From: Brenneria alni
GTDB taxonomy: Bacteria > Pseudomonadota > Gammaproteobacteria > Enterobacterales > Enterobacteriaceae
Length of the DNA stretch: 64,000 bases
Reading direction: 5' to 3'
Assembly: GCF_003666245.1 (NCBI RefSeq)
Contig: NZ_MJLZ01000010.1
Coordinates: forward strand, 1-64,000
Numbering within the stretch: the stretch's first letter is position 1; every line of letters begins with the position of its first letter. Below are positions 27,958 through 38,306 of this stretch, in pieces. Position numbers and translations under genes: made by a program. The notes under the pieces are model-generated. The model was given only the letters and a program-made list of their open reading frames with translations, searched no databases and was not told the DNA's origin.

Positions 27958-30900
27958 AGCACGCTGCGCCACAATCATTAAACGTCCTGACGTTGCCGCT
28001 GCTGGGGGAGCGGCTGATTGAGGCGTCGGCAGGGACGGGGAAAACTTACACCCTGTCTGCACTTTATTTACGTCTGCTGCTCGGGTTGGGACATCAGTCT
28101 GCTTATCCACGGCCATTACTGGTAGAGGAAATTCTGGTGGTGACGTTTACCGAAGCTGCCACGGAAGAGCTGCGTGAGCGTATCCGTGAGAGGATCCACG
28201 CACTGCGTATCGCCTGTATTCGCGGGGAAAGTCAGGATCCGCTGCTTACCTTGCTGCTGGCCGAGATCCCCAAGCATACCGACGCCGCCGATACCTTGCT
28301 CGCCGCCGAACGGCAGATGGACGAAGCCGCCATCTATACCATTCATGGCTTTTGTCAGCGGACGTTAAGCACCAATGCCTTTGAGTCCGGCGTTTTGTTT
28401 GAGCAGGCGCTGATAGAAGATGAACAGCCATTGCGCCGTCAGGCCTGCGCCGATTTCTGGCGTCGCTATTGTTATCCTCTGCCGGTGGATGTGGCACGCG
28501 TCGTGGGGTTGGAGTGGAGTGGGCCAGAGAGTCTGCTGGCTGACCTGATGCCTTACTTGCAGGGCGAAACGCCCGTTTTGCGTTTTCCTCCTCAGGAAGA
28601 TGAAACCCTGCAAAGCCGCCATCAGAAAATTATTTCAATGATTGATGCGTTTAAGCAGCAATGGCTGACCGCCTCGGCGGATCTGGCAACGCTGATTAGT
28701 GCTTCCGGCGTGGATAAACGCAGCTACAGTAGTAAGCATCTGCCTAACTGGTTACAGAAAGTCACCCAATGGGCGGAGCAACCAACACAGGATTATCAGT
28801 TACCGAAAGAGCTGGACAGATTCAGCCAACAGGCGCTGGCGGAAAAAACCAAAAAAGGTGAACCGCCGGTACATGCCATATTTGAGGCAACAGACAGGTT
28901 GCTCCGCGCCTCGCTATCCCTGCGTGATTTAGTGATGGTGCGGGCGTTGAGTGAAATTCGCCGCTCGGTGCGGGAGGAAAAACGCCAGCGGGCAGAACTG
29001 GGGTTTGATGACTTACTGAGCCGGCTGGATGAAGCGTTGCAGCAGCCCGCTGGTGAACAGTTGGCGGGCTCCATTCGGGAACGCTATCCTGTCGCGATGA
29101 TCGACGAATTTCAGGATACCGATCCCCAGCAATACCGGATTTTCCGCAGGCTGTATGTTGGTCAGCCGCAATGTGGTCTGCTGTTGATCGGCGATCCGAA
29201 ACAGGCGATTTATGCCTTCCGTGGCGCGGACATTTTCACCTATATGCGCGCCCGTTCCGAGGTGAGCGCTCATTACACGCTGGATACCAACTGGCGTTCG
29301 TCACACCAGATGGTGCGCGGCGTTAACCGTTTATTTCAACGTATTGACCATCCTTTTATCTTTAAAGACATTCCGTTTCTTGCCGTCGAGCCTGCGGCAG
29401 CGAAGCGCGATCTGGTTTTTAATGTGGCAGGCAAGCCGCAGCCTGCGCTTCAGTTGTGGCTGACAGGAACCACGCCGATGGGCGTCGGTGACTATCAGCA
29501 GCTAATGGCTCGGCAATGTGCCGCGCAGATCCGCGACTGGCTGGTCGCCAGCCAGCGGAATGAGGCCTGGCTGGAAACCGGTAACGCACGGCGTCTGGTA
29601 CAGGCGTCTGATATGAGCGTCCTGGTGCGCAGCCGCCATGAAGCCGCGCTGGTACGGGATGCGCTTGGCAAGCTGGCGATCCCGTCGGTGTATCTTTCCA
29701 ACCGCGACAGCGTATTTGCCACGCCGGAAGCCCGCGACATCCTGTGGCTGTTGCAGGCGGTGCTGACGCCGGAGCAGGAGAGGACATTACGCAGTGCAAT
29801 GGCGACATCCCTGATGGGGCTGGATGCAAAGGCGGTGGATGCCTTAGGCCGCAGTGAAGCGGTGTGGGATGCTCTGGTTGATGAATTTGCTGATTACCGT
29901 GCGCTCTGGCGTCAACGTGGCGTATTGCCCATGCTGCGCGCCTTAATGAGCCGCCATCAACTGGCGGAAAATCTGCTTGCCAGCGTCGATGGCGAGCGCC
30001 GGTTGACCGATATTCTGCATATCGGTGAATTATTGCAGGATGCCTCATCGGCACTGGATAGCGAGCACGCGTTAGTGCGCTGGCTGTCGCAGCAGATCAC
30101 CCAGCCCAACCCACAGGCGGAGAACCAGCAACTGCGGCTGGAAAGCGATCGCCATCTGGTACAGATAGTGACGATCCATAAATCCAAAGGGCTGGAGTAC
30201 CCGCTGGTCTGGCTGCCGTTCATCAGTAACTTCCGGGTGCAACCGCAAGGGGTTTATCACGACAGAAACAGCTATCAGGCCTTGCTGGATCTGCATAACA
30301 GTGAGGAAAGTCAGGTGCTGGCGGAAGAGGAGCGTCTGGCGGAAGATTTACGCTTATTGTATGTGGCGCTTACCCGATCCATCTATCACTGTAGCGTCGG
30401 CGTCGCGCCGCTTCAGCGAACGCGCAGGAAAGACGAAAGCAGCGATATGCATCATAGCGCGCTGGGTTATTTGCTCCAGCGTGGAGTAGAAGCGGATGTG
30501 GCGACGCTGGTGGCGGAGCTTGAAGGTATGGTGGGTGACGGTGTGGTATTAACGCCGGTACGGCCTGGCGATGACATTCCCTGGCGGCCCGGAGAGCCTG
30601 ACCGGCCTGAATTGCTGGCCCGCCGCTGTGAACGTATGTTGCGGGATGGCTGGCGGGTGACCAGTTATTCCGGTTTGCAGCAGCACGGTTCTTCCGCCGT
30701 ACAGGAACTGATGCCGCGTCTGGATATTGAAGCAATGGGGGAACGCCGGGAAGCGCAGGAAATGCAGTTTACCCCGCACACGTTCCCACGAGGTGCTAGC
30801 CCCGGTACGTTTTTACATAGCCTGTTTGAAACGCTGGATTTTACCCAGCCAGTTGATGAAACATGGCTGACGGAACAACTGCAAGCGCAGGGGCTGGAGG

Positions 30901-31502
30901 ATAGCTGGCATCCGGTATTGCAACAGTGGATCACCGCCGTTTTAACCACATCCCTTAATGATGAGGGCATAACCCTGTCTGCGCTGGACGCCCGGCATAA
31001 GCAGGCGGAGCTTCAGTTTTATTTACCGATTCAGGCGCCGATGCGGGCGGTGCAGCTCGATCGTCTGGCGAAGCAATATGATCCTTTGTCCGCCCAGTGT
31101 CCGCCCCTGTCGTTTCAGCAGGTTCAGGGTATGCTGAAAGGGTTTATCGATCTGGTGTTCTGCTGGGAGGGGCGGTATTACCTGTTGGATTATAAATCCA
31201 ACTGGCTGGGGGCTGACGCCAGCGCTTACACGCAAAGCGCCATGAAGCAGGCAATGGTCGGGCATCGTTATGACTTGCAGTATCAGCTTTATAGTCTGGC
31301 GCTGCACCGCTACCTGCGTCACCGCATTGCCAATTATGACTATGAACGCCATTTTGGCGGCGTATTTTATCTGTTTCTGCGCGGTGTTGATGAGCGTTAT
31401 CCCGGTAATGGGGTGTTTTATTTTCGCCCGCCGGAAGCCTTGGTCGCCGGGTTGGATCAGTTGTTTGACGGGACGCTGATACAGGATGCCAGCCATGATT
31501 GA
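27954..31502 (+). CDS. recB: exodeoxyribonuclease V beta subunit RecB
   Basis: 1182 residues (E. coli 1180). 3'-5' SF1 helicase and the only nuclease of RecBCD. Walker A is ASAGTGKTYTLSALYLR near the N-terminus; motif II region reads AMIDEFQDTDPQQYRIF; later helicase motifs include IVTIHKSKGLEYPLVWLPF and LLYVALTRS. The C-terminal nuclease motif YYLLDYKSNWLG (around residue 1080) carries the metal-binding Asp and Lys. Repairs double-strand breaks and loads RecA after Chi. Overlaps ptrA and recD, so the three are co-translated. Confidence 0.98.
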   Translation: MKHAAPQSLNVLTLPLLGERLIEASAGTGKTYTLSALYLRLLLGLGHQSAYPRPLLVEEILVVTFTEAATEELRERIRERIHALRIACIRGESQDPLLTLLLAEIPKHTDAADTLLAAERQMDEAAIYTIHGFCQRTLSTNAFESGVLFEQALIEDEQPLRRQACADFWRRYCYPLPVDVARVVGLEWSGPESLLADLMPYLQGETPVLRFPPQEDETLQSRHQKIISMIDAFKQQWLTASADLATLISASGVDKRSYSSKHLPNWLQKVTQWAEQPTQDYQLPKELDRFSQQALAEKTKKGEPPVHAIFEATDRLLRASLSLRDLVMVRALSEIRRSVREEKRQRAELGFDDLLSRLDEALQQPAGEQLAGSIRERYPVAMIDEFQDTDPQQYRIFRRLYVGQPQCGLLLIGDPKQAIYAFRGADIFTYMRARSEVSAHYTLDTNWRSSHQMVRGVNRLFQRIDHPFIFKDIPFLAVEPAAAKRDLVFNVAGKPQPALQLWLTGTTPMGVGDYQQLMARQCAAQIRDWLVASQRNEAWLETGNARRLVQASDMSVLVRSRHEAALVRDALGKLAIPSVYLSNRDSVFATPEARDILWLLQAVLTPEQERTLRSAMATSLMGLDAKAVDALGRSEAVWDALVDEFADYRALWRQRGVLPMLRALMSRHQLAENLLASVDGERRLTDILHIGELLQDASSALDSEHALVRWLSQQITQPNPQAENQQLRLESDRHLVQIVTIHKSKGLEYPLVWLPFISNFRVQPQGVYHDRNSYQALLDLHNSEESQVLAEEERLAEDLRLLYVALTRSIYHCSVGVAPLQRTRRKDESSDMHHSALGYLLQRGVEADVATLVAELEGMVGDGVVLTPVRPGDDIPWRPGEPDRPELLARRCERMLRDGWRVTSYSGLQQHGSSAVQELMPRLDIEAMGERREAQEMQFTPHTFPRGASPGTFLHSLFETLDFTQPVDETWLTEQLQAQGLEDSWHPVLQQWITAVLTTSLNDEGITLSALDARHKQAELQFYLPIQAPMRAVQLDRLAKQYDPLSAQCPPLSFQQVQGMLKGFIDLVFCWEGRYYLLDYKSNWLGADASAYTQSAMKQAMVGHRYDLQYQLYSLALHRYLRHRIANYDYERHFGGVFYLFLRGVDERYPGNGVFYFRPPEALVAGLDQLFDGTLIQDASHD

Positions 31503-33354
31503 GTTACTCGAAACGGCATTGCAGCGGCGGCTTCTGCGCCCATTGGATATCCAGTTTGCCAGAATGCTGGCGGATGGCGACCATCCCCATTTACTGTTGG
31601 CGGCGGCTTGTCTGAGTGCGCAGTCTGGCGCTGGTCATGTCTGCCTGCCGCTGGATAGCTTACAGCCTGCGTTATTGTTTGATGGACGCGATCGCGAACT
31701 GGCCCAATCACTCTGGGAGGCCGCCGGGCAACCGGACGCCGCCGGGTGGCGGCAACATTTACTGGCTTCCCCGGCGGTCAGTGACGGCAATCGTCCGGCG
31801 CCGCTGGTGCTACAACAGCAAAAGCTCTATTTGCAGCGTAACTGGCAGAATGAAGGCCGGGTCGCGCAGTTTATTGCCCGTGAACATCACGATCTTCCGG
31901 TCAATGAGCCGTCTATCCGTGTGGTGCTTGATACGCTGTTTCCCTCTGTCGAAAACCAAACCGACTGGCAGAAAGTTGCTGCCGCAGTAGCCCTGACCCG
32001 GCGTATTGCCATTATTTCCGGCGGGCCGGGAACGGGGAAGACCACCACGGTCGCCAAACTGCTGGCCGCGTTGATTCAGCTTAACGCAGGGGCGGCGTTA
32101 CGTATTCAACTGGCGGCGCCGACGGGTAAGGCGGCGGCGCGTTTAACCGAATCGCTGGGGGCGGCGTTGAATAACCTTTCGCTGAGTCAGGCTCATCATG
32201 ACGGTTTTCCACAGGAAGCAACCACGCTTCACCGCTTATTGGGCGCGGTGCCAGACAGCCAACGTTTGCGTCATCATCAGGGTAATCCGTTGCACCTTGA
32301 TGTACTTGTGGTGGATGAAGCCTCAATGGTTGACCTGCCGATGATGGCTAACCTGATTGCCGCACTGCCGGAGCAGGCACGAGTTATCTTTCTGGGCGAT
32401 CGCGATCAGCTGGCGTCGGTCGAAGCTGGTGCGGTACTGGGTGATATCTGTCGTTTTGCAGAAGCAGGGTATAGCCATACCAGAGCGCAACAGCTACAGC
32501 GGTTGACTGGCTGTCAGCTCGACGATAAGGGGCCTGAAAGCCGGATGACAGTGGCCGACAGCATTTGTTTGCTGCGCAGAAGTTATCGCTTTGATCAACA
32601 TTCCGGCATTGGGCAATTAGCGTTGGCGGTGAATAACGGTGATGACCGGCGTGTTCTTGCTGTTTTGAACGGCTCGTTTACCGATATCGCCTGTCGCCCG
32701 TTGGTGGAGACAGAAGATTACCAGCAGATGTTGGCGCAGTGTGTTGCAGGCTACCGTGATTATCTACAGCGCATTGCGTCCGACGCCAGCCCGGATGAGG
32801 TGCTGCTGGCTTTCCAGCGTTATCGTCAATTGTGCGCACTGCGCGAGGGGCCATTTGGCGTCGCAGGGCTTAACCAGCGAATTGAACAGGCGTTACATAA
32901 AGCCGGGCTGATCCAACTCAGCCGCCATTCACTCAATCGCTGGTATATCGGTCGCCCGGTGATGATCGAACGTAATGATGCGGTATTGGGATTATTTAAT
33001 GGCGATATCGGTATTGCCATGATGAGTGAAAAGGGCGAAATGCGGGTTTATTTCCAACTGCCCAATGGAAAAACCAAGTCGGTGGCGCCCAGCCGTTTAC
33101 CGCCGCATGACACCGCTTATGCCATGACGGTACATAAATCGCAGGGGTCGGAATTCGAGCACACCGCCCTGGTGTTGCCGAATCAGTATCTGCCGGTATT
33201 AACGCGTGAGCTGGTTTATACCGCCATCACCCGCGCTCGTCAGCGTTTGTCGCTGTATACCGATATAAAGATTTTGTGCCGGGCGGTCAAAACGCCGACC
33301 CAGCGCCACAGTGGTCTGGCTGAACGAATCATGGCGCTAATAGCGAAAGAATAA
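31495..33354 (+). CDS. recD: exodeoxyribonuclease V alpha subunit RecD
   Basis: 619 residues from the ATG at 31495 (MIELLETALQRRLL), which overlaps the recB stop by 8 bp; the frame is open nine bases further. 5'-3' SF1B helicase of RecBCD. Walker A ISGGPGTGKTTTVAKLL, motif II VVDEASMVDLPMM, and the C-terminal motifs DTAYAMTVHKSQGSEFEHTALVLP and RELVYTAITRAR are complete. Ends at a strong hairpin shared with argA. Confidence 0.97.
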   Translation: MIELLETALQRRLLRPLDIQFARMLADGDHPHLLLAAACLSAQSGAGHVCLPLDSLQPALLFDGRDRELAQSLWEAAGQPDAAGWRQHLLASPAVSDGNRPAPLVLQQQKLYLQRNWQNEGRVAQFIAREHHDLPVNEPSIRVVLDTLFPSVENQTDWQKVAAAVALTRRIAIISGGPGTGKTTTVAKLLAALIQLNAGAALRIQLAAPTGKAAARLTESLGAALNNLSLSQAHHDGFPQEATTLHRLLGAVPDSQRLRHHQGNPLHLDVLVVDEASMVDLPMMANLIAALPEQARVIFLGDRDQLASVEAGAVLGDICRFAEAGYSHTRAQQLQRLTGCQLDDKGPESRMTVADSICLLRRSYRFDQHSGIGQLALAVNNGDDRRVLAVLNGSFTDIACRPLVETEDYQQMLAQCVAGYRDYLQRIASDASPDEVLLAFQRYRQLCALREGPFGVAGLNQRIEQALHKAGLIQLSRHSLNRWYIGRPVMIERNDAVLGLFNGDIGIAMMSEKGEMRVYFQLPNGKTKSVAPSRLPPHDTAYAMTVHKSQGSEFEHTALVLPNQYLPVLTRELVYTAITRARQRLSLYTDIKILCRAVKTPTQRHSGLAERIMALIAKE

Positions 33355-33355
33355 G

Positions 33356-33380
33356 CCCGTGGCGGCTTCAACGCCACGGG
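33356..33380. terminator. bidirectional terminator between recD and argA
   Basis: Perfect 9-bp stem CCCGTGGCG (33356-33364) / CGCCACGGG (33372-33380) with a 7-base loop. In the argA direction the stem is followed by a T-rich stretch; in the recD direction the tail is weaker. Serves two convergent genes. Confidence 0.75.
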
Positions 33381-33393
33381 TGAATTGATTGGC

Positions 33394-34722
33394 TCAGGTC
33401 AGATCCAGCACCAGGATTTTTGAGCGGCGCTGATAGTTATATAGCTCCTGTTTTTTCTTCGGCAGCATTTCCACTTCAGCGAGTAAAAATCCGCGTTCCT
33501 GGAACCAGTGAATACTGTGAGTGGTCAGGACGAAAAGTTTTTTCAGCCCTTGCAGGCGGGCCTGGGCCGTAATTCTTTGTAACAGCATGTCGCCACGTGA
33601 AGAACTGCGATAGTCCGGGTGAACCGCTACGCAGGCCATTTCACCGATGCTTTCTTCCGGGAAAGGGTAGAGCGCAGCACAGGCTATGGTCAGGTTATCG
33701 CGCACGGCGACGGTAAATTTATCGATCTCCATTTCCAGCTGTTCACGGGAGCGTCTGACCAGAATGCCTTGCTGTTCCAGCGGACGGATCAGTTCCAGAA
33801 TGCCGCCGATATCGTTAATCGTCGCACGGCGCACCTGTTCGGCACTTTCCATGACGATCTGCGTACCTATACCATCACGAGAAAACAGTTCCTGTAGCAG
33901 TGCGCCATTATCCTGATAGCTGATCAGATGGCTGCGGCGCACGCCGCTGCGGCAGGCTTTCACCGCGCCGCGCAAAAATCTGACGGTGCCGGACTGGTAA
34001 TCGCCTCGCTGCTCCAGCGCTTCGATGCGCTGTTGCGCTTCATCCGGGAATAGCTCGGAAATGATCTTGCCGTCTTCATTAATCACACCCTGTGAAGAAC
34101 AGAAACCAATCATCTTTTCCGCTTTCAGTTTGATCGCCAACTGGGTGGCGACTTCTTCAGAGGTCAAATTAAAACTTTCTCCAGTGACGGAAACCGCCAC
34201 CGGCCCCAGCAGAACAATCGCCCCGCTGTTCAATTGACGGTGCAGAGCATCTTCATCAATACGGCGAATACGCCCGCTATGGCAGTAGTCGACGCCGTCA
34301 TCCACGCCGAGAGGCTGGGCAATGATAAAGTTTCCGCTGACGACGTTAATATGCGCGCCCTGTAGCGGCGTATTATTTAAGCTCATGGACAGACGGGCGG
34401 TGATATCCAGTTGCAACATCCCGGCGGCCTGTTTAACCAGCTCCAGCGTGGTGCTGTCCGTGATGCGGATATTCTTGTGGTAGCGTGGTTCGTAGTGATG
34501 CGTTGTCAGGTTGCTATCAATCTGAGGGCGAGCGCCATAAACCACCACCAGCTTAATCCCCAGGCTGTGCAACAGCCCGATATCATTAACGATGCTGGCG
34601 AAGTTTTCATGCTCAATGGCTTCACCGCCCAGCATGATGACAAAGGTTTTGCCACGGTGGGCATTGATATAGGGAACTGAGTGGCGGAAGCCTTCTACCA
34701 GTTCTGTACTACGCTCCTTCAC
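33394..34722 (-). CDS. argA: N-acetylglutamate synthase (amino-acid N-acetyltransferase)
   Basis: 442 residues from a GTG at 34722 ([24 protein letters not shown]) preceded by AGGAG; the frame is open further upstream but this start matches E. coli (443). First, arginine-inhibited step of arginine synthesis. The N-terminal half is an amino-acid-kinase-like domain ([22 protein letters not shown]) that binds arginine; the C-terminal GNAT domain ([19 protein letters not shown]) does the acetyl transfer from acetyl-CoA. Two ARG boxes directly upstream indicate ArgR repression. Confidence 0.97.
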   Translation of the reverse strand: MKERSTELVEGFRHSVPYINAHRGKTFVIMLGGEAIEHENFASIVNDIGLLHSLGIKLVVVYGARPQIDSNLTTHHYEPRYHKNIRITDSTTLELVKQAAGMLQLDITARLSMSLNNTPLQGAHINVVSGNFIIAQPLGVDDGVDYCHSGRIRRIDEDALHRQLNSGAIVLLGPVAVSVTGESFNLTSEEVATQLAIKLKAEKMIGFCSSQGVINEDGKIISELFPDEAQQRIEALEQRGDYQSGTVRFLRGAVKACRSGVRRSHLISYQDNGALLQELFSRDGIGTQIVMESAEQVRRATINDIGGILELIRPLEQQGILVRRSREQLEMEIDKFTVAVRDNLTIACAALYPFPEESIGEMACVAVHPDYRSSSRGDMLLQRITAQARLQGLKKLFVLTTHSIHWFQERGFLLAEVEMLPKKKQELYNYQRRSKILVLDLT

Positions 34723-34735
34723 GGTGACTCCTGTT

Positions 34736-34770
34736 TGAATTTTTATTCGCAATTTTTGTATTTTTATTCT
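34736..34770. promoter_or_regulatory. ArgR operator: two tandem ARG boxes upstream of argA
   Basis: TGAATTTTTATTCG at 34736-34749 and TGTATTTTTATTCT at 34757-34770 each approximate the ARG box TGAAT-W4-ATTCA. Their centres are 21 bp apart, the normal spacing for one ArgR hexamer bound to two boxes. Confidence 0.8.
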
Positions 34771-34980
34771 TTGACAGGTAAAAGGCAAGGGGTAAGTAAC
34801 GGGGGAAATTCCGGCTGAGTAAATTAAAACTTATCCCCTTCGTACCTGGAAGATAAAGCCTGTAAAGCATAAAAATGATTTTTGCATGACATGGCAGGGG
34901 AGATTGGTTAAAGTTTTTGACAATTTTCCGCTATTTGCTTCGCGTAACGGGCAATAACACAGTAATCAGATCGGAGTTGC

Positions 34981-36222
34981 ATGTCTTACTCGAATCACAA
35001 TCTGACTCGGCGGCGCCTGTTACAAAGCGCGGCGGCAACCTGGCTATTAAGTGTAAGCGGGGTTGGCATGGCTGCTGACGCACAGGTGATTGCCGTACGC
35101 GTCTGGCCTTCTTCTTCTTATACTCGCGTAACGCTGGAATCAAATCATTCGCTTAAATACAAGCAGTTTACCCTCAGCAATCCGGATCGCATCGTGGTGG
35201 ATATTGAGGATATTCATTTAAATGGCGTGTTGAAGAATATTCCCGCTCAGTTTCAGCAAAATGATCCGCTGATTAAAGAGGCCCGCATTGGTCAGTTTGA
35301 TAAAAGTACGGTGCGGCTGGTACTGGAACTAAAGCAAGGCGCCAGCGCCAAGCTGTTTACGCTTAGTCCTGTCGCGGAATTCAAACATCGTCTGGTTGTG
35401 GATCTTTATCCGGATGTCGGCAAGTATGACAATGAAGAAGACCCATTGCTGGCGCTGCTGGAGGATTATAACAAAGGCGATCTGGAACGCACGCTACCAG
35501 CGGAGGCGCCTAAAGCCGGGAAAGTCGGGCGCGATCGTCCGCTGATCATCATGCTTGATCCTGGTCACGGTGGTGAAGATCCCGGTGCTATCGGTAAAAA
35601 TAAAACCCGCGAAAAAGATATTGTGCTGCAAATTGCTCGCCGCCTTCGCACCTTGATTGAGCGCGAATCCAATATGAAAGCGTATATGACACGTAATGAA
35701 GACGTATTTATTCCCTTGCGCGTGCGGGTTGCTAAAGCGCGTAAGCAGCGGGCCGATCTGTTTATTTCCATTCATGCGGATGCGTTTACCAACCGTGCGG
35801 CAAGGGGATCGTCGGTGTTTGCGCTGTCCAAAAAGGGGGCAACCAGTTCGGCGGCGAGCTTTCTGGCGCAGACTCAAAACGAATCGGACTTAATCGGCGG
35901 GGTGAGCATGAGTGGCGACCGTTATCTGGACCATGCCATGTTTGATCTGGTCCAGACCGTTACCATTAATGACAGCCTGAAGTTTGGTACGGAAATATTG
36001 ACCCGTCTGGGCCGGGTGAACCGCTTACATAAAAATCGCGTCGATCAGGCCGGGTTCGCCGTACTGAAAGCCCCCGATATTCCTTCCGTTCTGGTCGAGA
36101 CGGCATTCATCAGTAATCTTGAAGAAGAACGTAAATTACGTACCAGCCAGTTTCAGCAGCAGATAGCCGAATCCATTCTTGCTGGCATCAAAGCCTATTT
36201 TGCCAGCCAGTCGGCGCGGTAA
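34981..36222 (+). CDS. amiC: N-acetylmuramoyl-L-alanine amidase AmiC
   Basis: 413 residues (E. coli 417). Periplasmic zinc amidase that splits septal peptidoglycan during division, activated by NlpD. The N-terminus has a twin-arginine signal ([19 protein letters not shown]) ending near GMAAD. The AMIN domain ([20 protein letters not shown]) targets the septum; the Amidase_3 domain carries zinc ligands in [14 protein letters not shown] and [10 protein letters not shown], and the catalytic Glu region [15 protein letters not shown]. Divergent from argA. Confidence 0.97.
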   Translation: MSYSNHNLTRRRLLQSAAATWLLSVSGVGMAADAQVIAVRVWPSSSYTRVTLESNHSLKYKQFTLSNPDRIVVDIEDIHLNGVLKNIPAQFQQNDPLIKEARIGQFDKSTVRLVLELKQGASAKLFTLSPVAEFKHRLVVDLYPDVGKYDNEEDPLLALLEDYNKGDLERTLPAEAPKAGKVGRDRPLIIMLDPGHGGEDPGAIGKNKTREKDIVLQIARRLRTLIERESNMKAYMTRNEDVFIPLRVRVAKARKQRADLFISIHADAFTNRAARGSSVFALSKKGATSSAASFLAQTQNESDLIGGVSMSGDRYLDHAMFDLVQTVTINDSLKFGTEILTRLGRVNRLHKNRVDQAGFAVLKAPDIPSVLVETAFISNLEEERKLRTSQFQQQIAESILAGIKAYFASQSAR

Positions 36223-36305
36223 GCAGCAACGGGTGAGTATGCGTTTCTCATCGGGGATGACAATTATCTCGTGGGCTGATAGTGCAGCCCCAATGAGACG
36301 GCTGT

Positions 36306-37442
36306 TTACTCCCCCCGCACCACCCCGGCCGGGATGCGGAAAAGCTCAAAAGGCTTTTGCGCCGCCGGGCCGCGATGGATTTGTGTCGCAGTCACATAGA
36401 GTGAGCCATCCTGTCCCCAGGCCAAACTGTCCGGCCAGCTCAGACGCGGATGATGGGCTACCATCTCGATGCCGCCGTCGGGCGTCCAGCGGCGGACGGC
36501 GTTGTGTTCGATCGAGGTGAGATAGACCCGGCCCTGGGTATCGATCTCCAGACCATCGGAAGGCCCTACCTCAGCCACGCGTTCGATCCGGGCGGCAAGC
36601 GCCTTTTGTGAAAGATCAGGGTCGATCAGCGCCGCGATCGGCAGACGGTAGAGCGTGCGAGCGGTGAGCGCCTGCCAGTAGACCCAGCCGCGGATACCGT
36701 CCACTGCAATGCCATCGGCATGAATCTGCGGCCGCTGTCCTCGTTGCCTGAAGGCGGCGCCATCGATCATCACATCGATTTCTTCGGCCATCACACTCGG
36801 ATGCCCGGCCAGCAGACGTCGGGCATGCCCGGTTTGCAGATCCAACACGATCAGAGCGCCTGCACCCGAATCGGTGATGAAGCCCCAACGGCCAGATGCG
36901 TCGAAGCGGATGTCGTTGAGATAACTCGCCTCGGTTGCAATCGATTCATCAAAAAGATATGTATGAACCACGGTGTCGGTGACAGAATCGATACGCACCA
37001 GTTTGGGCGCTCCGGCCACCACCTGTCCCCCCGGCATCCGGCCTGAATCGAGCGCAAACAGATGTCCGCCAGGGCCTGCGACCACACTTTGCACACATAC
37101 CCAGTACGTAGCTGGATCCAATCCCTGGCCCGGTTCCCAGGCATTGGTCTGGGCATTGGGGTAGGGCGCGATAGCGCCGCTCACGGCATCCAACAGGCCG
37201 ACTGAAATAGGCGTTTCCGGCTGCCAGCGCGGAAAATTGACCACGATCTTGTCATTGGCCAGCACCGCTACGCCCGTCCAGCGATGCTCGGCGTGACCGG
37301 CTACCTCAATGGCGGCGTTCGTGGACGCACGGGCGGCAGGCACCGAATTTCCTAAACCTAAACCGCCCAACCAGCTAATAACCAGCCCTACTATAACCAG
37401 CTCGGCCCACCGCTTGGCGGCTTGATGCGGAAACGATTTCAT
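36306..37442 (-). CDS. secreted yellow/major-royal-jelly (L-dopachrome tautomerase-related) family protein
   Basis: 378 residues. A signal peptide runs to about residue 39 (hydrophobic WAELVIVGLVISWLGGLGLG, then ARA|ST). The mature part looks like a six-bladed beta-propeller of the MRJP/yellow family: WTGVAVLANDKIVVNFPRW, YLNDIRFDASGRWGFITDSG, and IHADGIAVDGIRGWVYW are typical repeats of the group. The substrate is unknown; bacterial members are sometimes annotated as gluconolactonase- or dopachrome-tautomerase-like. More GC-rich by eye than neighbours and inserted between amiC and the tRNA genes, so it was probably acquired. Its upstream neighbour region holds only relic-like DNA. Confidence 0.85.
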   Translation of the reverse strand: MKSFPHQAAKRWAELVIVGLVISWLGGLGLGNSVPAARASTNAAIEVAGHAEHRWTGVAVLANDKIVVNFPRWQPETPISVGLLDAVSGAIAPYPNAQTNAWEPGQGLDPATYWVCVQSVVAGPGGHLFALDSGRMPGGQVVAGAPKLVRIDSVTDTVVHTYLFDESIATEASYLNDIRFDASGRWGFITDSGAGALIVLDLQTGHARRLLAGHPSVMAEEIDVMIDGAAFRQRGQRPQIHADGIAVDGIRGWVYWQALTARTLYRLPIAALIDPDLSQKALAARIERVAEVGPSDGLEIDTQGRVYLTSIEHNAVRRWTPDGGIEMVAHHPRLSWPDSLAWGQDGSLYVTATQIHRGPAAQKPFELFRIPAGVVRGE

Positions 37443-37910
37443 ATGACTGAACTCCTTTCAAGGCTTATTCATGGAAGCGGTTCCTCAGCTAAGGAACCCG
37501 GCGGCGATCGGTGGTATCTGACCTCTGACGCGTGTCGGATTAATGCCGGAGATCCGCTCAAAGTGATTCATAACAAGGCTTTCGAGCATGTTCCGCTCGG
37601 AATAGAGGTGTTCGCAGAGGCGGATATCACGCGCCACCTCCCTACAATTATTGGGCATTACAACATACCTGCGATAACACATCTATGTTTGCATAGCAAA
37701 AACGAGAAGCGCGGATGATCCTGGCGCAGACACAGGAAGAGTCCGAGCCGATCTGGGCGGTGGTATCTTGGGTATTTCGTGGTGTTGACGGAGATGATCA
37801 TGCGTACCGTAATGGGAACGCTGGTCATGGGGGGGTGTTTCGGCAAGCCAGCCAGAGTGCCCGGATCAGGCCGCTGGAGGTAGGTTGCTCGGAGACGCCG
37901 GACTGAATGC
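37443..37910. other. intergenic relic DNA without a supported gene
   Basis: Short frames exist on both strands but none has a good start, ribosome site or family match. On the minus strand, 37485-37682 encodes a stretch LCEHLYSERNMLESLVMNHFERIS that loosely resembles the C-terminal LYxxRNxxExFFxxxKxFRRI region of IS5-type transposases, which would make it an IS scar. This similarity is weak. Confidence 0.3.
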
Positions 37911-37932
37911 AAAAAAGCCGCCAAATGGCGGC
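37911..37932 (-). terminator. rho-independent terminator of the initiator tRNA transcript
   Basis: On the minus strand GCCGCC-ATTT-GGCGGC (stem arms 37927-37932 and 37917-37922) followed by TTTTTT (37916-37911). It lies about 45 bp past the last tRNA. Confidence 0.85.
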
Positions 37933-37978
37933 CTGACTTATTAGCTACATTGGTATTTGCAGCGATTTATATTGAAAT

Positions 37979-38055
<77 letters not shown>

Positions 38056-38100
38056 TCCGTTTTGGTATCATACTTCTTTTGATGGACTACTCACATCAAT

Positions 38101-38177
<77 letters not shown>

Positions 38178-38190
38178 TCCGTGGAAGCGC

Positions 38191-38218
38191 ACTATACTCT
38201 GCATGAGTTTCTATGCAA
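38191..38218 (-). promoter_or_regulatory. sigma-70 promoter of the initiator tRNA operon
   Basis: On the minus strand TTGCAT (38218-38213), 16-bp spacer, TATAGT (38196-38191), followed immediately by a GCGC discriminator typical of stringently controlled stable-RNA promoters. Confidence 0.7.
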
Positions 38219-38306
38219 CCTATTTCTGCAAAAAATAGGGGGTAGCCTGTGTGGTTGCTGAATTTACCACCCAATGGGATGTTTTTTAAACATAATAGTG
38301 GTTTAT

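Noticed and set aside
37422-37718. 98-codon plus-strand frame before the tRNAs
   Set aside because: Overlaps the start of the propeller gene on the other strand, no homology recognised, and no plausible ribosome site.
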